Assembly (NCBI GenBank): GCA_950022655.1
Contig: OX465583.1
Location: 64,446,306 to 64,510,305, forward strand
Reading direction: 5' to 3'
DNA length: 64,000 nt
DNA from: Alentia gelatinosa
Lineage: Eukaryota > Annelida > Polychaeta > Phyllodocida > Polynoidae
Each line of letters begins with the position of its first letter. Position 1 is the first letter of the stretch. The notes under the pieces were generated by a model. It was not told the DNA's origin. It worked only from the letters and a program-made list of their open reading frames with translations, and did not search any database. Shown here in pieces: positions 32,932 to 43,757 of this stretch. A program made the translations under genes and the position numbers.

Positions 32932-33337
32932 TTTATCTCACCCCTGGTACAAGTTTGGCCATATGAATAACATTGAAAAATATACACAAAGATCACCAAC
33001 ATGAAGTGCCAATACTACTCAATGGTCGTAGCGGATTGATGGGAGATGACGTCACAAGGAACTGGCCAATCAGCAACCAGGATGTGAGAAAGCAGATAAG
33101 AGATCAATATGGAGATCTATACATCCCAAACTTGGATTTGTGAAGTCATTTGAATCATTCTGATAATGCGATGCTATTCTAATATCCGTGAAAGGCGAGA
33201 GATAAATCAAGAACCGTACGTACTCGAATCACAAAATTCAACTGGTTTGCCGTAATCGTCACTCAGCTTCGCCTCGATGATAATTGCGGCGCATACAAAC
33301 TGGTGGAGCATTGCATATTTATAGGATCCCAATCCAG
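32932..33337 (+). mobile_element. MITE family C copy 2
   Basis: The head begins TTTATCTCACCCCTGG and ends GGCGAGAGATAAATC near 33206; it is about 275 bp, longer than in families A and B. Tail tip GTCACTCAGCTTCGCCTCG; arms include CAACTGGTTTGCCGTAATC and GCGGCGCATACAAACTGG. Confidence 0.72.
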
Positions 33338-33508
33338 TGGGGTGGGGAGTTAGCTCTCACCTCTGTAAATGTTTAGGGGTGAGATTTCTCTACCTAAATT
33401 CATCCCATAGATTGGTCAGCACCCTTGTGGTGTAAAATAACCTTGAGAAAGTCTGGTAGGAGCCTACAATGGTTAACGGGACGTTAAATCAATCAAACAA
33501 CAAACAAT
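33338..33508 (+). mobile_element. SINE with internal deletion
   Basis: GGGGTGGGGAGTTAGCTC (tRNA 5' end) is joined directly to CTCACCTCTGTAAATG of the body, losing about 150 bp including the B box. It ends GGACGTTAAATCAATCAAAC. It sits between two copies of the family C tail. Confidence 0.8.
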
Positions 33509-33700
33509 TCTGATGTCTAATGAAAGGGGAGAGATAAATCCAGATCCGTACTCTAATCATAAAATACACAATACCCCACTGGTTTCCCGTAATCGTCACT
33601 CAACTTCGCCTCGATGATAATTGCGGCGCATCCAAACTCATGAAGCATTGAGTATTTATAGGATTCTTGATCTAGTTCTATGTTGGGTTCTTGGTTTGGG
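33509..33700 (+). repeat. Second family C tail, partial duplicate
   Basis: Repeats the AGATAAATCCAGATCCGTAC terminus and foldback of 33190-33337, with arms CCACTGGTTTCCCG and CATCCAAACTCATG and the tip ACTCAACTTCGCCTCG. Confidence 0.68.
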
Positions 33701-34196
33701 ATCCAATTAAAACTGCCCCACATTAGGGTGTGGCAGATGATACAGACCCGGCTTATGAAACAGTAAGGTGGAGGAGGACGGGGACGTAGCAGGCGTGACA
33801 CTGACGTGACGTCCCCCGCGTCACGCAACGCATTAATGACGCAGCATCGCGGAGACGGAGCCGTGTGGCCGCGCTGACAGCGTGACATTACAGACCCGCT
33901 CTCTGCCCGGAGGTCGGCGCCATATGACCCGCTAAAGTGAATGTCACGGCCCTGGACACCGTGTCATCCCCAGCCCTCCCCTGAGTCCACCCCGGGAGAT
34001 GTGCACCCGGGGTCCGTGCTCCTGCCAAAGGTTACGCCCGGAAAATGGACACGTCTACGGCTGACACGGAGGTGGGTGGGGGGGGGGGTGCGGGGGAGTT
34101 TTATCCTTTATTTGGAGACGGAGAAGTTGGATGCGTGGTAGTAATAACGGTAATGACGGGCACTGACAGCTTGCGGCCGCCTGGCCATGTGACGTG
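33701..34196. promoter_or_regulatory. CpG-containing block with CRE-like sites
   Basis: TGACGTGACGTC at 33802-33813 contains two overlapping CREB-type half sites in CpG-rich DNA (33770-34060). A G run lies at about 34078-34088. No exon seen. Confidence 0.3.
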
Positions 34197-35094
34197 TTAA
34201 CCCTTTCAAGACGCATGATGCCTGGAGGTATCACTGCACTAAAGATACATTATGCCTGGAGGCATCACTGCACTAAAAATGCATGATGTCTGGAGGCATC
34301 ACTACACTAAAAATGCATGATGTCTGGAGGCATCCCTATACTAAAGACGCATGATGCCTGGAAGCATCACTACATTAAAGAACATAATGCCTGGAGGCAT
34401 CACAGCACTTAAGATGCATGATACCGGAGGTATCACTGCACTAAAGATACATGATGCCTGGAGGCATCACTTCATTATAGATGCATATTGCTTGGAGGCA
34501 TCACCACACTAAAGATGTATGATGCTTGGAGGCATCACTGCACTGAAAACGCATGATGTCTGGAGACATCACTGCACTAAAGATGCATGATGCCTGGAGG
34601 CATTACTGCAGTAAAGATGCCTGATGCCTTGAAGCATCACTGCAGTAAAGATACATGATGCCTGGAGGTATCACTGGACCAAAGACACATGATGCCTGGA
34701 GGCATCACTGCACCAAAGACACATGATGCCTGGAGGCATCACTGCACTAAAGACGCATTATGTCTATAGGCATCACTGCACTAAAGATGCATGATGCCTG
34801 GAGGTATCATTGCACTAAAGACGCATGATGCCTTGAGGCATCATTGTTCCAATATTTACAAAAATGTATTAACAAAGAAATAATAGATCAATATTCATGA
34901 AAAATGTAGATATGCCATCATATTTTCTTTTCAAAAGAAAAATGTATTCTTGAGTATGCATCATATTGTATGATTATAAACTTGAATTATGATTTATAAC
35001 CATTATTTGCCCGTCCTCTGGCAGGACCAACTGCCACCAACACCCATCCTTACGGGAGTAGCTCGGCCGCAGGCACCCTTCCTTAAAGGGTTAA
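34197..35094 (+). mobile_element. piggyBac-type MITE with internal 33-bp satellite
   Basis: Element 34201-35090 has ends CCCTTT and AAAGGG and is flanked by TTAA on both sides (34197-34200, 35091-35094), the target and terminal pattern of piggyBac transposons. 34205-34850 is a tandem array of about 19 units of ~33 bp, each with the palindrome GATGCCTGGAGGCATC. 34850-35080 is AT-rich filler. The relative at 54109-54755 carries only about one such unit near its end. No transposase. Confidence 0.82.
34205..34850. repeat. 33-bp palindromic-unit array
   Basis: Unit ATGATGCCTGGAGGCATCAC plus TGCACTAAAGATGC-like bases; copies vary mainly at the hairpin stem and many substitutions keep the stem paired only partly. 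Confidence 0.92.
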
Positions 35095-35433
35095 CGCCGA
35101 CGTCAGGGGGTCTCAACAAGGCTGGCCCAATGTTAAAAACCACATCCAAAGTGCACCGCGGAAATAAATGTCTGCACTTCTATATCACTTTCATATTAGT
35201 AGCGTCTAGACTACGTCCAGTACAGCTGTGTAATGTGGAGATATTTCATGACAAAAATCATACAACTACATCGACTTACTGAAATTTAAAATTTCCATTC
35301 AAATGATTCAGTTTTTTTTTATTAGAAATAAAATGATAAGTTATTGCCAGGTCTTGGACACGGCAATAGTCACCCAGTAACAGTATTTCTAATATGTACA
35401 ACGGCCCAGTCCCAGAGTCTCAGCTCAGTCCCA
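35095..35433. other. No gene recognised
   Basis: AT-rich with one T run; nothing supported. Confidence 0.3.
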
Positions 35434-35630
35434 GGGGCCTGTTTAATAATCTAGGATCGCACATGAAGACCCTTTTCTATACTCGTACAAGGGTATCGTT
35501 TAATAATCTTTAAGTCTGTTCTCTAAGACAGTATTAGCTGTCCATAAGTGTTGACCCACATCATCCCTTGCTCGTCTATGGCATACATGATACAGAAAAG
35601 TATAGGATCCTAGATTATTAAACGGGCCCC
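35434..35630. mobile_element. MITE family F copy 2, best preserved
   Basis: The terminal inverted repeat is about 25 bp: GGGGCCTGTTTAATAATCTA at the left, TAGATTATTAAACGGGCCCC at the right. A second inner pair, CTTTTCTATAC and GTATAGGATC-like, extends the fold. Length 197 bp. Confidence 0.82.
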
Positions 35631-36699
35631 AGGTGTCAGTGAAACTTGAGGGGCGGAGTAGTATAAGGAAACATCAATTCTGGCCGGGCGTCATATAACC
35701 TGCCCGGTCGGTAGGCAGAGTGGGTGGTAACCTACAAATAACGCACCGGGGACTGGCCGCTGCCCATCATGTGATAGTCTACTCAGGGCGCTTCCATTAG
35801 TAACCCGGGGTCAGGGCCCGTCAGGGGGGCGGCCGTGTCAGGATACCGGGGTCGGGCGGGGGTCGGGCGGGGGCCCGGCGGGTCAGTAACGTTACACAAG
35901 CCCGCGCCCCACCCCGCCCCGCCGGACCTGCCTCCAGCCGCCGGCCGCCACCTCTGACCTCCGGTGAAAGCGCCGCGATGCTAAGCACGCTATCTGATGG
36001 CCCCCGCGGACGTTACATAAGACAACAAAGTGACCCATCAAAGGCTTCGGCCGGAGAGTGAGGCCGGGCCGGGGTGAGCGGGTCGAGCGGGGTGCGGACC
36101 CCACAAGACCCGGGGAGGAGGCGGGGGTGCCACACGGAGGCTAGAGTTCCCCGAACCCCGCCTCCGGGTGGAGCAGGTCGGGGCAGACGGTGACCCCTGC
36201 CGACCCCGGCGCGTTTCATGTCGGGGCCTTCCTCCGGTGTGTTTCGGGTCGTGGCACACAGGTAACCGGGTTATTGATGTCGGTAACACGGCGCTCCCCC
36301 GGCCGGAGCGCCGCCCCTAATTGTATAAGGTCGGTGGAGGGGGCTGCACGTCGATCCCTGACACGCGGGGGGCGCAGAGGCCTCCTCCAGCCGCCCGCCG
36401 CCCGCCGCCCGCCGCCCGCCGCCCGCCGCCCGCCGCCCGCCGCCGGGGGAGGCTTTCAGAGCTGACCCCGCGCCCGACCCCCATTAAGACCAAATGAAAT
36501 ACTTACAGTTCCTATGTCAGCTCATCTCCAGCACCTGTTGACCGGCGGCTTCCCACGGCTCTCTACGGCTCCCCACGGCTCTCCACGGCTCCCCACGTCT
36601 CTCCACGGCCCGGCGATAGTCACCTCTAAGAATCATGCTTATTGGTAAAACCGGTAGCGGGCGTCCACCTGGGGAACGGAACGTGACGCGGCTGGTTCT
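35631..36699. promoter_or_regulatory. CpG island
   Basis: CpG-dense from about 35680 to 36640. Includes (CCGCCCG)n at 36391-36443 and CTCTCCACGGCTCCCCACGG units at 36547-36612. Open frames are low-complexity. No core promoter or exon stands out. Confidence 0.4.
36391..36443. repeat. 7-bp (CCGCCCG)n repeat
   Basis: About seven and a half exact units. Confidence 0.95.
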
Positions 36700-37370
36700 T
36701 TATTATCCACTAAATAGAAAGTGTCCATAGAAAACATATAGGGAGTGTGCATCACCATACCCGAAGAATACAGATATATCCACCTAACAGAAAGTGTCCA
36801 TAGAAAACACACAGGGAGCGTGTATCATCATACCCGAAGAATACAGATATATTCACCTAACAGAAAGTGTCCATAGAAAACACATATAGAGTGTGTCTAT
36901 CACCAAACCTGGAGCATATAAATATAACCAGCTAATACAAACTAACAAAGTTCCCATAGTAAACACATAGTGAGTGTGTATCACAATATAGATAGATCAG
37001 AACATACAGATGGATCTACTAAATACAAAGTGTCCATGTTAAACCTACAAGGACTCTGCATGGACATACCCAGCACATACGGATATGTTGTATTATCCAC
37101 CTATTACAAAATGTCTATAATAAACCTGTAGGAACTCTATATGGACATACCCTGTGCATATGAAGACACCTAATACACAGTCAACCTATAGGAACTCTGT
37201 ATGGACATAGGGGTCTACATATATATATTGGAAGCCAGTTGGATACAGGTGGACGATAAATACAACATTAGCTGGTTTCAGAAAATAGCGGTTGTATGCT
37301 CCGCCGAGTTGACCTTATGTAATATCCTCGCATCCACTCGGGTATTACTATTGATAATGATAAGGTGTTA
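36700..37370. repeat. 73-bp array of repeat D, about seven copies
   Basis: Units built on GAAAGTGTCCATAGAAAACA ... CATACCCGAAGAATACAGAT from 36714 to about 37215, increasingly diverged. It is the inverse of the GTATGGACACTTTGTAT segment of repeat D; 37264-37350 adds the CTGGTTTCAGA ... TAATATCCTCGCA end of D, also seen at about 55235. Confidence 0.8.
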
Positions 37371-37434
37371 TCATATACCTTAAAATAACTATTTTCTTAC
37401 CATCGCTACTGGAGGATTAGTTGAGTTTTGCCGC

Positions 37435-37522
37435 CAAACGTACCCCATACGCCACGTACATACCCCGTACGCTACGTACTTACCCCGTACGCTACGTGCA
37501 TACCCCGTACGCCACGTATGGC
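37435..37522. repeat. 21-bp tandem repeat, four copies
   Basis: Unit CCCCGTACGCTACGTACTTA with small changes. Confidence 0.88.
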
Positions 37523-38506
37523 CACGGTTACTATGTAGTAATGATGGTTATGGCAACCTCTCTCTCGAGGTTGACTGTCAACCCACTTCGCAGAGTCTCA
37601 GTAGTTGACAGAAGAGAACTGGTATCCCAACCCCTCCCACCCTCCAACCCCCTCCAACCCCCCGCCCCTCTGAGCGCTGACCATGACGTCACCAGGTTAA
37701 CCAGCCACCGATACACACCCCACTAGGTGGCGCCAGGTGTCACTGCCCTGATAACACTGTCACGTGACCAGGTCACGTGGCCACCTGATTGTGTCATGAT
37801 GGATCAGAGCGAGGCCAAATAAGGGCCGCGGTCCGGGGCCCGCCCGGAGTTCAAGGGCCGCTGACGCAATTATTTCCCGCTCGCCAACTTGTAATGGGCG
37901 CCCGGGCCCGGGTCGGGTAAAGCCATTAAGCAGGTGACGCCCGCAGCGATTGGCGCCGTGGCCCCGCGCCCGCCGGGGTGAGGCCGGGGCGCGGCCGGGG
38001 CGCGGCCCGGGAGGTGAGCAGCCCGGGAGGGTGTTGACAGGTTTGTAGGGAGGGTATCACCAGGTCCCCGCACCAGGGCGTGAACAGGGGCTAAATGAAA
38101 TCAGACCGGGTGCCGGGGCCGGGCGGCGCGGGGCCGGGCCGGGCCGTGGACGGGGTTAATAGGTGCCGGGCCCCGGGCACAGGCGGGGTCGCGTCAGGTG
38201 TGCCGGGATCAAGGGGCCAAGGGGACGCTGTATTATCGCCCGCCCCGCTATTCAGCAGAGGGCGCTGCCATCAACGGGGGCAGATTCTTTGCGGGGACGG
38301 TTTGATACCTACCTGGGGTCTTCTGGGATGAATGAGTTGACCCGGAGGTCATGGGAAGGAGTGGACAGGTCACTCTTCCATCTTCATGTTGAAGTCTATT
38401 GGAAAGACCAAGAAGATACCACAGAAGAACGTATAAAGGAGTCTATCGTGGATATTTATTTTATTTTGATATGATTGGAAGTTTCATCATATAAAAGTGG
38501 GCACAG
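37523..38506. promoter_or_regulatory. CpG island with CArG box
   Basis: CpG-dense from about 37730 to 38330. CCAAATAAGG at 37815-37824 is a perfect SRF-type CArG box, and GCCATTAAGC and GATTGGC (CCAAT-type) lie within 130 bp downstream. No exon recognised; from 38330 ordinary AT-rich DNA. Confidence 0.35.
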
Positions 38507-38825
38507 GGGGGTGGGGAGTTAGCTCAGTGGTTAGAACACCGGACTTGTAACCCCAAGGTTGTAAGACGTTGTGGGTTTGAGTCCCACCCCCAGCAGTGGT
38601 AGATTTACTGCTATAACAAAGGCCATCCTTCTCATACCATGTCTATGTGGTGTGGGAAGTAAAAGATCTCTCACCTCGGTAAATGTGTAGGGGTGAGATT
38701 TCTACATGAGTTCATCACATAGATTCGATCACCACCCTAGTGGTGTAAAAGAACCTTGAGAAAGTCTGGAAAGGACCTATAATGGTTGACTGGACGTAAA
38801 ATCAAACCAAACAAACAAACAAAAC
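38507..38825 (+). mobile_element. tRNA-Thr-derived SINE, full length
   Basis: Head 38507-38591 with GGGGGTG/CACCCCC acceptor ends, A box, TGT anticodon loop and an intact T arm; the body and (AAAC)n tail are nearly identical to 25183-25505. The high similarity suggests recent activity of the family. Confidence 0.92.
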
Positions 38826-39127
38826 ATGGGCACAGAGTGATTATTAGTTCTGCCATCATCTGTCAGAAAATTGTAAGGTGGGATGTAGGCTGAGTCCGGT
38901 CGCCTCGATTATCGCAAGGTATAGGGCAAGGTATCCGCGATGAAATTGTAAGGCAGCACCACAGCAATTGTGTGATAACCTCTGTTATCTTCTGTTATAA
39001 TCCATAGATAAAGTCATGAGACGAGGTTAAACTCCTTTATGGCAAGCCAAGAAGGAAATTGGACCTGCTACCTGGTGTTTCTTTGGCATCTGGGGCAAGA
39101 TGGCTGCTTTCATAACATAATAGCTAG
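38826..39127. mobile_element. MITE family E, single element
   Basis: Left part TGCCATCATCTGTCAGAAAA ... CGATTATCGCAAGGTATAGG is the inverse of the unit that is amplified at 45640-47035. Right part CTGCTACCTGGTGTTTC ... GGGGCAAGATGGC matches 46560-46620. Confidence 0.65.
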
Positions 39128-40095
39128 AGTGTGAACTGGGCGTAATGCCCGGGACACACCAAGCCAGGCAAGGCAGCGATCTCCGGAATCGCCAACACAT
39201 AATAGCACGTATGTAAAATATTGTGTAATAGTAATATCTCCCACCGATAAGTTAGCAATAACCAGGGGGAAATATCAAATGATATCTCAGATACATGCCA
39301 TTTTATTCTCAGCGATTCCAGAAATCGCTGCCCTTTTTGCTTTGTGTGTCCCCTGCTTAAGGAAAACTCACATGCACGCCATTTTATTCTCAACGATTCC
39401 AGAAATCGCCGCCCTTTTCGCTTGCTGTGTCCCCGGCTTAAGGAAAACTCACATACATGCCATATCTTTTTTCGGTGATTCCTGAAATCTCTGCTCTTTT
39501 CGCTTGCTGTGTCCCCTGCTTAAGGAAAACTCACATACATGCCATATCTTTTTCGGCAATTCCAGAAATCTCTGCTCTTTTCGCTTGCTGTGTCCCTGGC
39601 TTAAAGAAAACTCGCATACACACCATTTTATTCTCCACGATTCCAGAAATGGCTGCGGTTTTAGCTTGCTGTGTCCCCGGCTTAAGGAAAACTCACATAC
39701 ATGCCATATTTTTTTCGGCAATTCCAGAAATCTCTGCTCTTTTCGCTTGCTGGATCCCCGGCTTAAGGAAAACTCGCATATACACACCATTTTATTCTCC
39801 ACGATTCCAGAAATGGCTGCCCTTTTCGCTTGCTGTGTCCCCGGCTTAAGGGAAACTCACATACATGCCATATTTTTTCGTCAATTCCAGAAATCTCTGC
39901 TCTTTTCGCTTGCTGTGTCCCCCCGGCTTAAGGAAAACTCGCATACACACCATTTTATTCTCAGCGATTCCAGAAATCGCTGCTCTTTTCGCTTGCTGTA
40001 TCCCCGTCTTCAGGAAGACTCACATACCCACCATTTTATATTCAGCTATTCCAGAAATCGCTGCCCTTTTCGCTTGCTGTGTCCCCGGCTTAAGG
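39128..40095. mobile_element. Foldback MITE with right end amplified as an 81-bp array
   Basis: The left end GGGACACACCAAGCCAGG ... GGAATCGCC (39136-39183) is the complement of the right end of the first unit (GATTCCAGAAATCGCTGCC ... GTGTGTCCCCTGC, 39312-39355). From 39290 this right end is repeated about ten times with period 81 (CTTAAGG at 39356, 39437, 39519...). Units split into two alternating types (TTTATTCTC and ATATTTTTTTCGGC). Frames of 27 codons per unit stay open on both strands, up to 235 codons; not genes. Confidence 0.85.
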
Positions 40096-40460
40096 ACGAA
40101 GCCCTCCAGTTGAGCTGTCTGTCGAGCCGGACCTCGGCCTCACGACCCCGCGACCCGCGCGCTGCCGCAGCGCCGGCCGCTGACCTTTGCGGCTTAATAC
40201 AGTGGGCGTGAGCTGCTCCTTACCGTGTGATCTGCTCGCCGAGCTGCTGGCCGCCCGCTCCGTCTGAGCAGCTCGCGACCCGCGTGTAACGTTGATGAGG
40301 CCGGGTGAGCAGGTCGGGTGGCGGGGCAGGCGGGGCAGGTGGGTGGCGGGCCCCAGGCCGACCCCTATACACGTGAGGCGTACAGGTGAAACGGCGGCCG
40401 ACCTCAGATAATCATCCCCGCCGCCGTATCGAGCAGCTCGATGAGAGAGAGGCACGCACA
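40096..40460. promoter_or_regulatory. CpG island
   Basis: CpG-dense directly after the array; contains GAGCAGCTCG-type palindromes. No exon or core promoter recognised. Confidence 0.3.
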
Positions 40461-40864
40461 CACAAACAGCCGCCGCTCATATTCACATACATAAAGTACT
40501 GATGATGCCGATGTAACATGAACTGCTGGTGGCCATTTTGTGTTTTAGTATATAGTCATCTTATGACTTATCTCATCTTATATGGCTAACATGGAGTTGT
40601 ATCTGTCATCTTATGGATAACATGGATTAGTAACAGGATTGCAAAAAATATTTTTCTATATACATCTTTACACGTCTTTACACATGTTATTTGATATACT
40701 GTATTTGAATTTGAAGTTGATGTACATGCGGAGCTGGCCGTGTATTAAAACCAGCAAACACTTTGTTGAGCACTGACCAGTATAACAGAAGATAAAAAAA
40801 TCTATATATACTTGTAAAATTGTTTTTTTTAATGATTTCTAGGTATATAATAGCAAGGGGAGAT
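40461..40864. other. AT-rich, no gene recognised
   Basis: Direct repeats of ATCTTATGGATAACATGG-like strings at about 40560-40630; otherwise nothing. Confidence 0.3.
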
Positions 40865-41015
40865 AGTGAGTGTACCTAAATTCCCTCCGTTCATCAATAT
40901 TTGATCGGGTATATTCAACTCGGTCTTCAAACTTGGTGAAAATTTCCGACCAAAATATCTGTGGACAGATTCCATTCAGGCACACTAACCATATCTCCAT
41001 ATACTACTTAACATG
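40865..41015. mobile_element. Family K foldback, copy 1
   Basis: Arms GAGATAGTGAGTGTACCTAA ... and ... TTCAGGCACACTAACCATAT pair; the tip is TATTCAACTCGGTCTTCAAA CTTGGTGAA. The arms resemble those at 54904, not those at 53110, though all share the tip. Confidence 0.65.
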
Positions 41016-41490
41016 ACCATTTGTGCACGTTCTTCGTCTTGTGAATCACTATGCTATTCATACTCGATGGGATACGAGCTCTGACTGTGAACTTTCATAG
41101 GTTTCCTCGACTATATATGCTATGCATATGGATGGATTTATGTATATATATAAGGATTAAGTTAAGTGTGAAGACTAACTCTCGAAAAATATATAATATC
41201 ATATCATATGCTTGAGTAATTCAACTTATCATTCAAAGGTTATTCTATTCCAGTAAAGTTCCCAGTGCCATGGTACATATAGATGGGGCAGGTTCATCCA
41301 TACTACTTTACAGGAGAATTGGTGCACGTCCTGTATAAAAGTATATAGAGTAGGGCCTACTTAAGTAAAGTACCTGCATCGTTTTATGTGTACACGTATA
41401 ACGCATGAGCAGAATCCACTTTAAATTATTACACTTTTCAATCTCGATGGGATACGAGCTCTGACTGTAAACTTTCATAGGTTTCCTCTA
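41016..41490. repeat. Pieces of family B tail and of repeat J
   Basis: 41030-41105 and 41435-41487 each carry CTCGATGGGATACGAGCTCT ... TTTCATAGGTTTCCTC, one arm of the family B foldback. Between them 41140-41295 matches repeat J (AAAGTTCCCAG, CCATGGTACATA). The same tail piece bordering J on both sides suggests a nested or duplicated insertion. Confidence 0.55.
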
Positions 41491-42502
41491 TGATACGTTC
41501 CATGACAATTTGCGCACGTTTTGTGCACGTTGTAGCATACGGCACGAGCTGCTCGTTATACGGGGGAGCAGCTCGGGGAAGCAGCAGCAGGCAGGCGGGC
41601 GGGCGGGCGGGCGGCGTGATGGCCGCTTCATGGCCGTGTCCTCGCCGTGTTTATTCACTGAACAATCTGTGATGTAGTGGCTCGCCTAGGACAGTCCTCG
41701 GCGGACCCAATGTATGGCCCTTCCACCGTCTGCGACCGGCGAGATAATAAAGAAATGTGATTTATGTAATGAACAAAAGCAGCTGTACCAAGCACGCTGC
41801 ATGGACATAGCGCCGGGGGGGCTACCAGCTTGACTTCCCATAACAACCCCGGGTCCCGCCATGGCAACCTGGTGAAATTGAGGCCACGCGGGTCACCTGA
41901 CCAGGCGACCTTGACCTTGGTCCGCAGGTGACAGGTTGGGAATTGGTTTTATCCGGAGGGCTTGCGTAAATGTTGCGTATGATCTAGGGGGTGGATGATG
42001 GAAACATGGGGTTGGATATTACCGAGCTCCTTGTTGACTCGACGCCACCACTGCGCCTGCGCGCCCAGACGTGGCGGGGAATTGAGGTTATCTGGGTCAC
42101 GTGACCGCGGGCACCGGGGAGCGCTCGTTATTGGGAGCGGGTCGAATTGATAGGTGTGGTATCATGGCCCGGGCGCGGCGCAATAGGTAGAGTTGGGTCG
42201 CAGGTCAGGCGATTGTGGACACAACCATTTGATTAGAAGCGGAACTTATTGCGAGCCGAGCTTGGCTTAATGGCTCCCCGGGCCTGGCGGGGTGAGGGGG
42301 CGAAACCTCGAGTGGCCTGGATGACTCTATAGGCTCGGCCAACTTCTGACAGGCTTTGGGAGGGAGGGTAGGTGAGGGAGGGAGGAGGGGGGGGGGTGGA
42401 AAAAATATAACCGCCTCGAAATGGAGCTGTTGGGGTCGGGGCCAACAGGAGTTACGGGTTGATTATTTCCAGCTCGACATCCGGTTCGCTGGCCGCCCAA
42501 AG
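41491..42502. promoter_or_regulatory. GC-rich stretch with CpG, no exon
   Basis: (GGGC)n at about 41590-41612, a G run at about 42388-42397 and CpG-rich segments at 42030-42200. Open frames are not family-like. Confidence 0.3.
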
Positions 42503-42982
42503 CCCACTGACTAGACTTGTCCATGTCTTTGATTATGAACATTCATTAAATGATTAATCAAAATCAGAATAAAGTTTATTATAGTACATGTGTATGTATC
42601 CTTCTCTGACTGGCCCATGAATCAAAGACTTGTCCATTATGAACAGAATCTCCTGTTTATGGACCAAAGCCACTCCCTGTAGCCGTATACTTCCTCCTAC
42701 CCCTTCTCCCTCCCCTCCTCCAGCTCCCTGGCCGCCTGTGTTGTCATAGCAATAACTTTCGCCTGCTCCTAACTGTGACCTGATTGAGTTCAAAGTGAGA
42801 GGGTATCAATCTCCCAGCAGACATCCTGACCAGTTGCCATGATATCTGTATAGAGAGTGCTGGGAATACTGGTGCTAAACAGCGCCAGAAATCCAACACC
42901 ATTACCGATTGTACCAGTCCTTGTATCCTAGCGAGGAGGGTAGCCATAGGATGCAGGGACTGAAGCCAGTCTACCCGCTGAC
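42503..42982 (-). mobile_element. hAT-type MITE (family G) copy 2
   Basis: Element 42512-42973, inverted relative to 8346-8758, ends TAGACTTGTCC and CCAGTCTA. It is flanked by CCCACTGAC (42503-42511) and CCCGCTGAC (42974-42982), a target duplication with one mismatch. It contains about 130 bp (42790-42920) absent from the first copy. Confidence 0.78.
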
Positions 42983-43567
42983 CTGCCCGCCCGCCCGGCC
43001 GACACGGACGGGTCACATGATCACCACCCCGCACCACGTGACACAAGTCACAGGTGATCGGGCACAGGTGACCTCTGACCCCGGATGAACATGTCACTGC
43101 CACCTGGTGGTCCCCGGGCTCAGGACGAAGCCCCCTGGCGGCGGGCGTGTAGGGCGGCTGAGGTGCCCGGATGAAACATCTAACCCCGGCAGTGGCGCCA
43201 GGGTGAAATTGAGGTTAGGACGGGTTCGACACGGCCGCGATTTACACCGCTCCCGCTGACCGGAACTCGCCACCGGAAGCACCGGAAGTGACGTCAGGGC
43301 GTCCCCCGGACGAGGCGTGGTGACGCGGGGCGCCGCAGGGGGGCGCGCGTGCTGATGAGGAGGCTGGTTTATTGGTGTAGGTCAGGTTTTAGTGAGATCC
43401 AACAAGAGAGAAGGGCGATGCACCGCCGATAAGTTGAATTGATTTCGACGCAGGTGACGCCCGGCTAAACCAACTCTCCCCCGGATCAGCGACCGATAGC
43501 ACGGAAGGGCAAACATACCAAGAAGAATAGTCCCCATGCCATTGATGTGACCAGGGGTGGGCAGTAA
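42983..43567. promoter_or_regulatory. CpG-rich block
   Basis: CpG-dense to about 43360. No exon recognised. Confidence 0.3.
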
Positions 43568-43757
43568 AGGCCTTTTTTCATTGGCCGAAAAACACGGTGT
43601 AGATTTTGTGTGTTCTCCTAATAGCCTATTTGTGTCAGCAGTGCTAAGGTCCGTCGGTGGTTCCTGACTGTATATTAGTGATGGCCAATGGAAATTGGCT
43701 ATTAGGAGTACACAAAAAATCTCATCGTATTTGTCGGCCAATGGAAACGGGCCTTTA
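43568..43757. repeat. Long imperfect inverted repeat
   Basis: GGCCTTTTTTCATTGGCCGA ... TTTTGTGTGTTCTCCTAATAGCC pairs with GGCTATTAGGAGTACACAAAA ... GTCGGCCAATGGAAACGGGCC. Arms about 75 nt. Probably a foldback MITE; no second copy seen here. Confidence 0.65.

Noticed and set aside
39504..40211. 235-codon plus-strand frame of 27-residue repeats
   Set aside because: Product of the 81-bp array (81 is a multiple of three); the minus strand is also open.
43382..43741. 119-codon minus-strand gene candidate
   Set aside because: Much of it is one arm pair of the inverted repeat 43568-43757; no known domain.
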